DNA of 64,000 nucleotides from Prosopocoilus inquinatus (GCA_036172665.1 CM069870.1:58466212-58530211); one strand, 5' to 3'. Positions 1-11,125 are shown, numbered from the stretch's first letter. Notes: generated by a model from the sequence alone, not told the origin. Program-made: numbers and translations.

Positions 1-503
1 CTTTTTGAAAATTCCCACGCTGTCTCCACTAAGTGAACATTGTTACACAACTCTCCTCACCATCATAGTCTCGAGAAAACGATCGGCCCAGCTTCAGAAT
101 TACGATAGATTGCAGTTGGCTAAGTCCCATTCTCATTTCTCCTTTTTGTGTAGATCAAAACGCGCTAGGCGCCCTATGTTACACTTCGTGACAAAGTCTT
201 CTGGTATAAAACTGTGTGATAGGTAAATTACAATCAAATTACAAAAAGAATATTTTTTCCATCGAAAATGACATCATACGCTTACGACCTCGTGTGCATG
301 TACAGTTGATTTCGATCTACCGAAATTCAATACAAAAAGATTTCTCAAAATAGATTACACCCTGTATTTGATTATTAAACATTAAAACAAAACTTAGCCC
401 TATTGGGGCTAGCAAAGAGATTAAATATTAAAGCAATTAAATATGTGTATATCAACAACATAAAATTAGAATTTATTATGTCTCAGTGTTTCTAAAAACT
501 TAC

Positions 504-1115
504 CGGCTCAAATATTTTGGGTCCATATATTTCCGTGTACGTTACAACTCTTGGTGTAATGGTGCTCAAGATTATCGTCTCTTGTTCATTTTCCTTAGGG
601 AATTCTTTTACTACCACTTCGTCTTTGCCCTACACATTTATATAACAGATAAGTACTTATTTTGACAACGTGAAAAATCACTGCAACTCTATATAGATAA
701 GTGTTTCTTAGATATTTAATTCACAGGCATTTCGCAGATAGTAAATATAATTATCTGTAGTATTTTTAGCAAATTACAGCTGATTACGCAATATTTTAAT
801 CTGTATAAGCAAGAAAATCAAATCAAACTTTCGAAATATCTCGCTCCAGGTTTCATGAAAATATATCCTTTCACTACCCCCTTTTCCATGAACCACAAGA
901 TGTTTCGGAAGTTTGATTTGCCATTTTAAGTTTATAATCTGTTATTCTATATTGAAAACTAATTTTGCGTTGTTTTGTTCATGATTTCAAGAATATCTTT
1001 TAATTAGTCCTAATAGTAAATTCGACTAACTTACCGAAGAAACTATGATCACTGTAAGAATTATGACAACTATGAAAGCAACTGCAGCAACTATAATAAA
1101 AAATTTCTTGTTCAT
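504..1115 (-). CDS. OBP gene A, first two exons (3' part outside window)
   Basis: Exon 1 (1115..1035, 27 codons) starts ATG with MNKKFF and carries about 21 uninterrupted hydrophobic residues ending VSS. Exon 2 (629..504, 42 codons) is a Glu/Lys/Thr-rich linker ending YGPKIFEP. The junctions read TCG|GTAAGT, TGTAG|GGC and CCG|GTAAGT, all phase 0. Exon lengths and sequence match gene B exon for exon, so a 336-nt OBP-domain exon is expected left of position 1; none is visible in 1-500. The hydrophobic segment could be an uncleaved type II membrane anchor or an unusually long signal peptide (V-x-S fits a cleavage site). The ligand is unknown. The gene model is inferred from paralogy and is not transcript-supported. 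Confidence 0.72.
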
Positions 1116-1224
1116 TTCACCAACGCGACGTCTATGCTCTTTGAAGACATTTACCATTTAAATTCGCTCCAAAATTTACGATTTGCGACCAGAGGCTGCA
1201 GAGTTTATCGGCTAAGGCTATTAT

Positions 1225-1247
1225 GCTTCTAATTTATTAGGTTGTTG
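1225..1247 (-). promoter_or_regulatory. Shared TATA-like element upstream of gene A
   Basis: Read on the minus strand this is CAACCTAATAAATTAGAAGC, about 110 nt before the gene A ATG. Near-identical copies stand in front of genes B and C and a shorter one before D. The AATAAAT core could act as a TATA box. The neighbouring sequence (about 1172..1215) is also shared with gene B. Confidence 0.5.
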
Positions 1248-1735
1248 TTGATATTTTTTTCACATCTCCTTGCGATATGACACTTGAAAAAATTATAATG
1301 TGTGGCAATGAATAGGTTTTAGTATTACTGTGGTTTGGGAATTTCGCGAACTACGTTGTACAAAATTTATAGCTCATGCTTTTTTTTTAACAAACGTTAT
1401 TCGAAGCAGCCAAAAATGCTCCTTGTTTGTGTATTTCATTGGACGCAAAGTAACATTCTCTGTATGTAAGAGAGAGTGCGTCTCTATCTCTAGGTATAAT
1501 AAGAAGTCATTGTTTTATTAATTCTGATTCATTTGAACTTTTGCTTCAATTCTTTCTATTCCTTGGCGTCTTTTCCTCTACATAAAGCAGAGAAGTGTTA
1601 ACACTGCAGAAAATAACAGTAAAAGTAAAGTTCATCGGCAGATCAGTTACGCATGTACATCAAAAATAGTAATAATATTGAATATAAAACTTCACAAAAC
1701 AAACACAGATAAAGCAATATTATTTCGTTTTCTTA
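1248..1735. other. Intergenic DNA upstream of gene A
   Basis: AT-rich sequence between the gene A promoter element and the MITE at 1736. No exon-like segment or repeat was recognised here. Confidence 0.4.
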
Positions 1736-1941
1736 GGGTAAGTTTACAACGAAGCTGTAATGATAGATGATAGCAGAGATTTCGAATAGCGCTGATACAA
1801 AGAAACACGTGTTTAAATGTTTGTGTTCATATCCGAGTATAAGCACTCATACAAGCAATTGTAACAATGAGAATAAAAAGGACTATTCTTCTGCGAGCAG
1901 AAAAAGTCATCTATCGTAATGGATTCGTTGTGAACTTACCC
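1736..1941. mobile_element. 206-bp MITE with GGGTAAGTT termini
   Basis: Inverted ends of about 35 bp begin GGGTAAGTT and run inward through ACAACGAA to ATAGATGA. Both sides are flanked by TA (1734-1735 and 1942-1943), as for Tc1/mariner-related MITEs. It lies at the 3' border of the OBP relic. Each terminus, read inward from the host, presents G|GTAAGT, a good splice donor. Confidence 0.72.
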
Positions 1942-1943
1942 TA

Positions 1944-2490
1944 ATCGTGACAAGCCGCTGGTAACGGCCCTGGCTACAATCGTAGTCCGCAGTTTGCCAT
2001 CGAATTTTCCTCAGCACGTTGATATCTTTGACAATCTCTCCATCTTTGTTTACTATTCCGAATTTGCTCATAAAACAAAATGTAATCTCTGTTGAAGAAC
2101 TATTCACATTGATAAAACTGTATCTTATTTCCCTAGCCTCAGCCAGTGTAATGTCACTTTGAGTCACACAAGAAACAATCGTGGAAAATATTTTCTTTAA
2201 ACTCACTTCGTCAGAATCGTGGGTGGGCGAAAGAATTCAAAAAGTCAGCTTATATTAAGCCACTATCAAAGAAACCTACCGCTTCGCTTAAGGCGATCGT
2301 ACCACTGTTTTGCGGAACTTTGTGACCGGCAAGAAAAAACTATTTTCCTCATCAGTTTTCTGATTGTAAGAGAAAAGTCAAAATTAACATCAAAGGAACC
2401 TACAATATCATTTAAGGTGTTCGCAACAGTCTGCCTTGTTTTCCTCAAAGAGTTCAAATAAAGATCATTATTCGTTCCACTAGCACGAAT
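1944..2490 (-). pseudogene. Broken Minus-C OBP copy (relic E)
   Basis: Two exon-like pieces: 2490..2280, acceptor CAG|ATT, donor GCG|GTAGGT; and 2205..about 1944. They are separated by a 74-nt GT-AG intron that keeps the frame open. The second piece shows the OBP signature: a Cys in VSCVTQSD, 30 residues, then FCFMSKFGIVNKDGEI, which matches the C3 region of genes B-D. The downstream half with the C4 and C6 cysteines is missing; the frame runs into the MITE at 1941. I do not recognise the first piece. It is probably a dead duplicate, but it could be an alternative 3' end for gene B. Confidence 0.5.
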
Positions 2491-2606
2491 CTGAAATTTC
2501 ACATATTATTTATTTAGAATATTGTTTTTATTTTCTTTCTCTTTAAATTTAAATTTAAATAAAAAAAAGGTAAAGATGATCATATTTTATATTTCCTAAA
2601 TTATTA

Positions 2607-2942
2607 TTACAAATGGTTTATCAACAAGCATTTATAAACTAGAACCGCCGTATCTCCAGGTGTTTCTCCAATTTTACTTTTGCACATGTTTACGAACCTA
2701 TCTACGTCCTCGTCTTTTATATTAACCGACCATAGTTTCAATCTGCTGGCGTTAACAGAAAAATTACCGTCCTTGTCGAGGATTGCCATTGCTTTCAATA
2801 TACAAAGTAAGTAGTTTTTGGTTGATGTGTCCTCGCCTATGTTTCCGTAAGCTATGTTTCTGAGGCTATCCAGGCTGATGCCACTTCTCCTCAAACATCG
2901 CACGTTTAGTTCAACATGATTGCCTGGGGGGATATCATCCTC
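2607..2942 (-). CDS. OBP-domain exon of gene B
   Basis: 336 nt opening at TTTCAG|GAGGATGAT. Cysteines are at exon residues 16, 47, 87 and 105, spaced 30, 39 and 17. This fits OBP cysteines C1, C3, C4 and C6 with C2 and C5 lost, the Minus-C class. Signature stretches are YLLCILKAMAILDKDGN and GETPGDTAVLVYKC. It ends INHL-stop. Confidence 0.88.
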   Translation of the reverse strand, partial: EDDIPPGNHVELNVRCLRRSGISLDSLRNIAYGNIGEDTSTKNYLLCILKAMAILDKDGNFSVNASRLKLWSVNIKDEDVDRFVNMCKSKIGETPGDTAVLVYKCLLINHL

Positions 2943-5900
2943 CTGAAATTAAATTTTTAATTGCTTTTCACCTAATAATTTTCAATATGTAGGATCTACA
3001 GCTACATCTAATTGTACTTTTATTTTAGAAAATAGTACCACAATTGATACGAGTTGGAAACGAATAACGAGTTATTTTAGTCTTCATTCAACTAACGAAG
3101 TGTTTTTCTGTTATTTAGTTTGTTTCAATTTGGTAATTTTTCTTGTACGTCCAAATTTCTATTTGAAGACCAACGTGGAACTTGGCGACTCTTCGAGAAA
3201 ACATAAACATTGGGACTTTGACTGATACGGAGGCAGTTACGATGTAATTTAATTTTCTTTTGGATTTTAGAGAAAATAATTTTGCTTGGTTATTGACCTT
3301 TTGCCATTATGAATGATGTCTCTAACTCACACTTTGGACGAGCAAGGTACGAAAGTCTGAAAAAGCCTTTGGCGTCGTTCAGGTTCTTTTCCATACCCTG
3401 CTACGTTAACAAAAGTAATATCTAAAACATTTTCTTGAGATTTATTTAATTTGGTTTATAGAACAGAACGGAATATTTTATCCAGAGAGGAAGATCCCTC
3501 TGGGTAAAATAGCTCAGAAGAAGTTGTTCTTAAGCAAAATATTAAGAGAATACTTTATTGAAAATATTTCCTTCTAAATTTCAGTAAAAGAATTTTTGTA
3601 GTTGATTAGAATACCTGATTTGAACTGTTTCTGGATTATACACGGTGGCCAGAAACATGCGGACAAACGCCAGGTAGAACGATTCTTTGTTCAATTCTGA
3701 GGCGATAATCTTAATCCAAAAAAGTTATGCGGTCCTTCCTTAAGGCGCACGAGACCATCAAACCTTAAGATGTACGGCTAAAATTTAGCAAAATTCGTCA
3801 AATTTATCTATGTAAAATCATTGTGGTGAAATTTAGAAATGGAATTACCTCAAATGCATTGATGTAACTAATCGATTAATACCAATGGTTTACATTTTTA
3901 ACATTTCTTCATTGGCTTTTTTGAAATTAAAGTACATATAGCAACGTGGTACTGTAAGGCTGCTTGTTTAAAAGTAGTAAGTAGTTGTCAATTTTTGACG
4001 TTTCTCATGTGACATTTGGCTCTTGAAATAAGATAAACATTTTGTGCTGTTCTTAGTACCGAACAATGTTTACCTTTGGAGAATACGCCGACATGTATAT
4101 GGTATTCGGATTTTGCAATGGAAATGCAAACTTGGCAAAAGAAGAATATCAAATACGGTATCCTCAACGGCGACATCCATCCACCAACACGTTCCGTAGA
4201 ATGGATCAGCGACTTAGAGAAACTGGCTCCTTTATACCGAATTATCGTAACAGCGGTAGACCTAGAGGGCGTCGAACAGTTCAATTAGAAGAGCAAATAT
4301 TGGATGCTGTTTACGAAGATCCGACGTCCAGCACAAGACAAATAGCTCGGGAACTAAATATTCCTAGCAAAACAACAGTGCACTCAGTACTATCTCAAAA
4401 TTTGTTGCATCCGTTTCATGCAAGGAAAGTGCAGCCTTTGTATGTGAACGATAATGTGCACAGAAGAATGTTTTGTAACAATATTTTACAAAGGATTCAA
4501 GAAGAGCCGAACTTTTTATTGCATATTCTCTGGAGCGACGAATGCTTGTTTACGAGAGATGGCGTCTTTAATAGCCATAATTTTCATTTTTGGGCGGACG
4601 AAAATCCCAAGGCAGTAAGGGAAATTGGACATCAGAGAAGATTTTCGGTAAATGTTTGGCTGGGGATTTTAAATCTCCGAGTTGTTGGACCAATATTTCT
4701 TCCAAATCGTCTAAATGGAATTGAGTACGTTAACGTTTTAGAAGAAGTACTGGATAATATTCCACTGAATTTGAGACCCAACATGTTGTACATGCATGAC
4801 GGAGCCCCTGCTCACAATGCCAGAATTTCTAGGGATTGGTTAAACGAACACTTTCCGAATCGGTGGATAGGGCGTAACGGTCCAATAGCATGGCCGGCAA
4901 GATCTCCCGATATTAATCCTCTGGACTTTTTCGTTTGGGGGTTTTTAAAGGAAAAGGTCTATGCAACGCCTTCAGTGAACGAAGAGGATGTAATTAATAA
5001 AATTACGGCGGCAGTTCGATTAATCACCCCGGATATGTTGGAGCGCGTTTTGAATTCGCTTCCTCGAAGATTGGAATTATGTCTGGAAACTGATGGCTAC
5101 CAATTTGAACAGTTCTTATAATTTTTTCATATTATCTTTAAATTTGAATACAATTGGTATCCATGTTAACATAAAATTCTTGCTAATTTGCGTATTTACC
5201 TGATTTATAGTAAATAATAAAATGATTACTACCACAGTACTTGTCTGATTAGGTGTTGCCAAATTTACAATTCTTTTAAGCTGCTCGTGTGACTTAAGAA
5301 AGCACTGTACTACTTTTTTCAATTAAGATTGTCAACTCAGAATTAAACAAAGATTTGGCCTGCGTGGCGTTTGTCCGCATTTTTCTGGCCACCGTGTATA
5401 ATGAAAGCGAAGCGATTCCTTAAAACAATATGAAGTGTTGATAGGTTTCTCTTATAAGGTGTTTTCAGTTGAAATGTTCATCAATACTACTTGAAGACCA
5501 AAATCTAAATACAACCTTTTTCGATCCTCCCGATACAGAAATGCCATATTCTCTACCAACAAAACCTATTCTGATTCTATTGACACCCAGGAGTATATAT
5601 TTTAAATCTTAGTCATTAATGTAACCGGATTAAGTATCAGACTTATTCCCAATTTCTTCACCTCTTGACAAATTTATCCGCCAGGTATTTTCCTTGGAGA
5701 CCATTGCATCGATAATAGTTTCCGAGGATAGTACCTGGCAGATAAATTTATCAAAAGGTGAAGAAATCGGGCGTAAGTGTCAAGGAATTTGGTCATTATA
5801 TATATATATATATATATATACTGGGTGCCTCACAACCTACGGAGGAGATTGAAAGGGCAGCTGTAGGAGATCAAAATAAAGCTTTTTTTTTCTTAATTCG

Positions 5901-8900
5901 CTTGTAACCGAAACCCAATAATAAGAAAGTTACAGCGGTTTAACTGTCTTAATTTCTTTTTTAATTTACACTTGTGGCTTCTTAATTAGTCTAAATTATT
6001 TCACAAACTGTGATTTTATTGTCAAATGAACTCTAAATTTATCGAAACCGCGATTCATAAAATGTCTATGTGAATCTATTTCCAAGTTTTGTTTTAATGA
6101 GTAGGCGGTGTACAGCAATAAGAAAATCCGTTTTTGTGCATTAAAAGAAAAAAATGAAATAGCCGCAACTTTTAGGTGACTACATCTTTTTAGATAGTTG
6201 TTTCATGTAAAGCAGTGTTTAATTAACTCACATATACTCCAAGTTGGAATTTAAAACGTGCAATATTACCTCAGGTATTTAATTTTTGTTTCTTAAGAAA
6301 TTTTACTTTAAACTCTTCTAACTTTTTAGTTATTGTTTTTTTAATAAAAGTTTATTGGGAAAAAAGCTTTAATTTGATTTGCTCTAGTTGCCCTTTCAAT
6401 CTCCTCCGTACGTTATGAGACACCCAGTATATATATATATACAGTGAGAATCTTGTAACGCTGCACATAGACGAAAATTACGTGATCAGATAATACATTT
6501 CTGAATCATATAAAATTGCACATAGAGGTTTTAACATTACGTTGCTATAGTTACTACTCAATTCTCAATGCTGAATCATTTACAAATTGCACATAGGAAG
6601 TATTAAAGAAGGGAATAATTGATCTATCCGGAAATTTGGCGGCAAATAACGCAAAGACCTCTGTCAATGAACTTCATCTGAAAATAACGTGCACCTACAT
6701 TTTTACTTTTTCGGCGGTTGTATGCATTTTACAATAAATCAAGAGAACAATTTAATTCTATCTGACAAGTCTAAATCAGTAGTGTCATTACTAAAAACGC
6801 ACGGTAACCATGGCGAAGAAAATAAATTTGGAAATAATAATGTAATAAAGCTTCCATTGATGAATACTATGTGCATTCTTATAAGATTCTCAGTGTATAT
6901 ATATATATATTTAAACCGAAAGAGATTGTTTAACGAGGATAAACCACCAGCCGTTTATCCTCGTTAAACAATCTCTTTCGGTTTAAATTTTTGATATATA
7001 TATATATATAGCTCTACAAGCCATGTAGGCCTAGGGCTTGATTTACTATTTTCTTCCATTCCTTTCTGTCCTCTGCCAGCTGTTCCAATTTCTCAGATTT
7101 AATTTCGTTAGATCCTTGTAACCATTTCCTCATCGGTCTTCCTCTTTTTCTTCTTCCGCCTGCTTGTCTTTTCAGTGCCAACCTCGTTGCCCTGGTCTCT
7201 GGCATCCTAATTACGTGTCCTAGCCAGCGGATTCTTTGAGATTTAATCACTGTTACTATTGACGGGGCTTTATATAGCTGCATTACTTCGTGATTCGTCC
7301 GTCTTTCCAATATATCACCTGTCTTTTTCCCTCCATATATTTGTCTGAGGATTTTTTGTTCCCACACTTCCAGCTTCTTCTCTTCCCTTTTATTCAGGAT
7401 CCACAACTCACAACCGTACTTTAAGGTTAGCCGAATTATCGTTTGGTATATTCTTACTTTGGTGTTTCTTGATACTGATTTGGAGTTTAACACTTTCCTC
7501 AATGCTCCAACACTTCTGTTGGCCTTTGTTATTCTTGCCTTTATCTCTTCCTCTTCCGAGTTATTATTGCTCATGTTGACGCCTAGATATCTCACACTGC
7601 TGGCATTTGGTCATTACTAAAGCAAATATTTGGGCGTGACTGAGAATTGAAATCTAGACGATGTTACCTGACCGCTTAAGAAGAAATCGACAAGAATTGT
7701 GAAGAAACAGATGGGATTTTATACAGAGCGTATGAAATAGCACCCTATTTATTCACCCCACTATTTCTATCTCTTTTCAAAAATTAATACCAATGATCAT
7801 TTTTTGTCTGTGACTCAATAGCTTTTTCAGAAAATAATTTTCGAAATTGTCTAAGAACATCGTGCATAGATTCAAAAAGGAACTATATGAACGGTACTAA
7901 TTTTTTTGATATATCTCATATATTCTTATACTTCATAAAATCATTCTAGAAATCTCTCACTACACTTCTTTCCATATTTTCAAAAATAGAATTTTGGATT
8001 TTAACATCTGACTTGCTTATTTTATTGTGAATTTCAAAATGCTGTAAACTATAGTTCTATCAAATTCAAGCCTCGTTTTACTCAAAGAAATTCTGCAATT
8101 GTTAATAATTTGTAATATATGTATACAGGATGTCCTCTACCTTGAGAATGTTCTTATACAGTGCTTGTTTTAACAGTTGCCATAGGGATTTACATGCTAA
8201 AAAAATTTGCGTCATGGTAACTTATGTACTGCTAAAAATATTAAGCAAATTTTAGTCTCTAATAATTAGTTACACAATTTGTTACAAAATACGTCATTAA
8301 TTTAATTATCTTAATATCTAAAATTGAAATTATTAACAAGTAAATACGAATGGGTCAAAACCAAAAATTAATTCGTTACTCAGACATTTTAAACGAGAGT
8401 GAGAAAAAGAGTGAATAATTTCTCTCTGACGTTAACCTATTCGATAAATATTTTTTGTTCATTAAAAATTTCAACGTTTAATATTTAAATAATGAAATTA
8501 ATTATGCAGCTGACATTCAGGGAATGTGCGCTGTATAAAGTGCAGTATAGGCAAGGTACAATCGATTTACGGAAAGAAGAAAATAAAAATTCTCATTTTC
8601 CTTAAATTTAGAGATGAGCGTTACAGTTTTAGATGTCCCGGAAAGTAATAATAAACGCGTATATGAGCTTGTGTGCTCGTCCAATTGATTTCAAAAAAGT
8701 CGAGTACACTCCATCTGTCAACGCGACAGACAAAACATCATGATTAATTGAACGTAAGAAAATTCTGATTCTTTCCAAATTAGAGAGAAAGGTTGGTCAA
8801 TTTGACTAAAAGCAAATAGTTGAAAAGAATGACAAATTTTAATGCTGGGAAATTCTAGTTTTAAAGTTAGTTAGTCTGTTAAATAAAACGTAAAATCAGT

Positions 8901-11125
8901 TTGAGAAATAGCACTTTTGAATTCGAAAGAAACTGATTTTCTTTTTCAAAAAAAAGAAATAGTAAAATTTCGAATTCTTGATTCTTTTTTGGGAAAGAGA
9001 TGATTACCAGCGCTCTCTCTTATTACAAAATCATTGTTATATGTATTTTCTTTTTGTAAGTCGATTATAATTTACCCGTCTCGCCTTTCCATGACTTTTC
9101 AAGATAGATGACACCCTGTATTTTGTTTCAGAGATATTAAAGCAAACCTTTGAGGTAATACCTTGACTCGCAAGAATAAAAATGATCCTTTACAAAAGAA
9201 TTAAAAACTGTAGCAATTAAATATCTGTAAACAACCAGAAGATAGAAAATTAGGGATTATTAGGTTTTAAGTGTTTCTAAGAGCTTACCGGTTCAGATGT
9301 TGTGGGTCCATATATTTCTGTATACGTTACAATTTTTGGTGTAGTGGTACTCAAAGTTGTCGTCTCTGGTTCATTTTTCTTAGGAAATTCTATTACTGCT
9401 ACTTCTTCTTTCTCCTACATATTTAAGCAATATTTACTTTTTTGGCAGCCTTAAAGATTGCCGCAACTCCACACAAATGAGTATTTTGTAGATATTTAAA
9501 ATCACACGCATTTTGCAAATAGCATTATTTTTCCTATGTAAATCATGTTATATTAGGTTGTTCGGAAAAAAAATGTCGTTTTTTCTTGTAATTTAGAATG
9601 CTTGTATTAAACGAAATATATTAATTTTCATTAAACCTTGCAATTGCCATTTTCATTAGTGATCCTTTGCCATCATTCTGCCAGCATTTACATTCCTCAA
9701 TAATACCAGCCAACTTCTCTAGAGTCAAGGAATCCTTGATATGCCGTATCGACTTCGCGATATTCATTAAAATTTCTGTCTTCAAGGAAATGTTTCATCA
9801 AACAAAATATATTGTAGTCCGAAGGAGCAATATCCGCCGGAAGAGAAAGAAAAGTTCATCCATCTCCATCAGTTTTTATTGAGACCTAATTGTATTATGC
9901 GGTTTTGCATTACCTTGGTGGTGGATCACGTGATTTGTATATACTAATACAGGGTACCCTACACGTAAAATTTCGTGTACTTTGGTAAGTTGAGTACAGC
10001 AGACTGCAGCATTAGCTGTATAGACATTTGAAACAAGTTCAAAATGGTTCACGCCAAAGATATTCTACCGAACACTGAACATTACTTTTCTTCCAAAATG
10101 ATCTTTGTCCACGACTGAAAAAGATACTTGTGGAGGATTAAGTCACTATTTATGCCAGCAGGGATTCTTAAAAGATCCGTATTTCTTCATAAATCATGAT
10201 TTGTCACAGAAAACGATTGTAGCGGGGATTTTGGAGTAATTTTGTACAAATGTTTAAGGTGTTTAGGTTAAGATTCATTTAAGTTAATGTGAAATTTTTG
10301 TAGAACGTTTAATAATCGTATTACGACCTCTTAAGTGGCACCAAATGGTTGAATTGAATGCACCCAACTCGACTGTCAATCGATATGTTGTAGTAACCGG
10401 ATTTTCTTTAAAAAATTGCGAAAAAATCTTGGTTAATCTTTAGAAGGAAATCCGAGGTACAATTCCTTCGAAGAGTAAAATCACCATTTCTAAATTTTCT
10501 AAATTCACCTTGGCATGTCTTACATTAAGAGACTCTTTGTCTTTTTCTTCACAGATATTCTAAGCCACTTCTGCAGCCGTACTTTCCTTCGTAAAACTCG
10601 TATAACTAGGTTCAAGAATTCTTCTTTTTTTTGTTATTCTTTGTAAGAACAGACAATTAAGTACAAGTTAACATTTGCGTAGTATTTTGTTTAGAGAAGT
10701 ATACTCTTCAATTTTCAAATTAAAAATTATATCTGGTTACCTTCGAAATAAGAATTAGTTGATAAAGAAAACAAACGACATTTTCTCCGAACAACCTCAT
10801 AATTTGTAAATATTTTGTGCTATTGGGAGTTGCTTGCGCAAAGCTTTGATCTGTACAAGCGAGAAAGGCGATCAAACTTCTGCGCAAATAAATTTTTCAC
10901 TAACCCCTTTTTCATGATTTCTGGAGCAACAAGATATTTTTTAATTTATAAGCTTTCAATCGATTGAAAACAGATTTTTTGTTGCTTTTCTCAAGGTTTC
11001 AAGAAAATCTATTTTAGTACCATTAGTAAATTGAACTGACTTACCGAAGAAACAATGATTATTGTAAGAATTATTACAACTGTGGCAGCAAATGAAGCAG
11101 CTATAATAAAAAATTTCTGATTCAT
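2607..11125 (-). CDS. OBP gene B: hydrophobic anchor, linker, Minus-C OBP domain
   Basis: Exons: 11125..11045 (27 codons, MNQKFF then a long hydrophobic run ending VSS), 9414..9289 (42 codons, rich in Thr, Glu and Pro, ending YGPTTSEP) and 2942..2607 (111 codons plus stop). All junctions are phase 0. The product would be 180 aa. Beetle OBPs are normally small secreted carriers of hydrophobic ligands in sensillar lymph or haemolymph; here an N-terminal anchor-like segment and linker precede the domain. Intron 1 holds a decayed mariner (9553..10799). Intron 2 holds an intact transposon, MITEs and an RTE fragment. Further exons inside the 6.3-kb second intron cannot be excluded. Confidence 0.72.
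2943..3636. other. Gene B intron 2, transposon-free part
   Basis: AT-rich intronic DNA between the OBP exon and the transposon at 3639. No additional in-phase exon or repeat was recognised. Confidence 0.4.
3639..5398 (+). mobile_element. Complete DD41D Tc1/mariner-type transposon
   Basis: A 1,760-bp element bounded by inverted repeats that start TACACGGTGGCCAGAAA and continue ATGCGGACAAACGCCA, about 33 bp with one mismatch. TA target duplications are at 3637-3638 and 5399-5400. It encloses one uninterrupted transposase gene and lies inside intron 2 of OBP gene B. Intact frame and near-identical ends suggest recent insertion and possible autonomy. Confidence 0.9.
4066..5121 (+). CDS. Transposase, IS630/Tc1/mariner superfamily, DD41D
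   Basis: 351 aa with no stop or frameshift. Residues 3-60 form an N-terminal helix-turn-helix region of the DUF4817 type (GFCNGNANLAKEEY, FRRMDQRLRETGSF). A second DNA-binding region around 70-115 contains STRQIARELNIPSKTTVHSV. The DDE nuclease core shows D158 in WSDECLF, D245 in MHDGAPAHN and D287 in SPDINPLDFF; 41 residues between the last two give DD41D. It would cut and paste the surrounding element at TA sites. The start at 4066 is the first ATG of the frame and gives a complete N-terminal domain. Confidence 0.93.
   Translation: MFTFGEYADMYMVFGFCNGNANLAKEEYQIRYPQRRHPSTNTFRRMDQRLRETGSFIPNYRNSGRPRGRRTVQLEEQILDAVYEDPTSSTRQIARELNIPSKTTVHSVLSQNLLHPFHARKVQPLYVNDNVHRRMFCNNILQRIQEEPNFLLHILWSDECLFTRDGVFNSHNFHFWADENPKAVREIGHQRRFSVNVWLGILNLRVVGPIFLPNRLNGIEYVNVLEEVLDNIPLNLRPNMLYMHDGAPAHNARISRDWLNEHFPNRWIGRNGPIAWPARSPDINPLDFFVWGFLKEKVYATPSVNEEDVINKITAAVRLITPDMLERVLNSLPRRLELCLETDGYQFEQFL
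5399..5640. other. Gene B intron 2 between transposon and palindromic MITE
   Basis: AT-rich DNA with no recognised feature. Confidence 0.35.
5641..5778. mobile_element. Palindromic MITE, family P1, copy 1
   Basis: About 138 bp that fold back on themselves. The left arm has AATTTCTTCACC and AAATTTATCCGCCAGGTA; the right arm is the complement with ATCGGGC at the end. A second copy is at 28098..28242. Confidence 0.7.
5821..6427. mobile_element. 607-bp non-autonomous DNA element, family P2, copy 1
   Basis: Ends CTGGGTGCCTCACAACCTAC...and the complement of CTGGGTGTCTCATAACGTAC, followed by GGAGGAGATTGAAAGGGC on both sides; TA flanks. No coding capacity. A sister copy lies at 41671..42263. Confidence 0.8.
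6442..6895. mobile_element. 454-bp MITE with CASTGAGAATC ends
   Basis: Imperfect terminal inverted repeats CAGTGAGAATCTTGTAAC and CACTGAGAATCTTATAAG continue inward with GCACATAG. TA on both sides. No credible gene inside. Confidence 0.65.
6909..6988. repeat. Perfect 36-bp-arm hairpin
   Basis: The left arm (6909-6944) begins ATTTAAACCGAAAGAGATTG and is matched exactly by the reverse complement at 6953-6988, around the 8-nt loop CACCAGCC. It is embedded in (TA)n on both sides. Confidence 0.92.
7014..7595 (-). pseudogene. 3' end of an RTE-type non-LTR reverse transcriptase
   Basis: A 193-codon open frame matching the C-terminal region of insect RTE-like LINE proteins: YLGVNMS, VRIYQTIIRLTLKYGCELW, RWLGHVIRMPETR, GRRKRGRPMRKW. 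The polymerase active site and endonuclease are absent, so the copy is 5'-truncated. The frame ends next to the (TA)n tract, in line with the simple-repeat tails of RTE elements. It lies inside gene B intron 2. Confidence 0.85.
7596..9288. other. Gene B intron 2, left of exon 2
   Basis: AT-rich. Around 8120 an ATACAGGATGTCC motif and around 9100 its rough complement ACACCCTGTAT could be ends of an old element. The last part (about 9050-9288) resembles 240-500 near gene A, as expected for duplicated genes. No other exon was recognised. Confidence 0.35.
9553..10799 (-). mobile_element. Decayed mariner in gene B intron 1
   Basis: Terminal repeats TTAGGTTGTTCGGAAA and TGAGGTTGTTCGGAGAAA with TA duplications at 9551-9552 and 10800-10801; 1,247 bp, normal mariner size. 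On the minus strand near 9860..9690 the transposase C-terminus is readable: DIAPSDYNIFCLMKHFLED with the third catalytic Asp, then further mariner-like sequence. Stops and frameshifts elsewhere make it dead. Removing it shortens the intron from 1,630 to about 380 nt, close to the 405 nt of gene A intron 1. Confidence 0.82.

Larger units (their letters stand above)
5796..7011. repeat. (TA)n tracts separating four inserted elements
   Basis: TA-dinucleotide runs at about 5796-5820, 6428-6441, 6896-6911 and 6992-7011 separate two MITEs, a perfect hairpin and an RTE-type 3' end. A once continuous TA microsatellite hit repeatedly by TA-targeting elements is the simplest reading. Confidence 0.7.

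Noticed and set aside
5..226. 73-codon plus-strand frame at the left edge, and a minus-strand FIPEDFVTKCN-like stretch
   Set aside because: The minus frame looked like the start of an OBP domain for gene A but is out of phase with the only acceptor (CACACAG) and stops after a few codons. No coding support on either strand.
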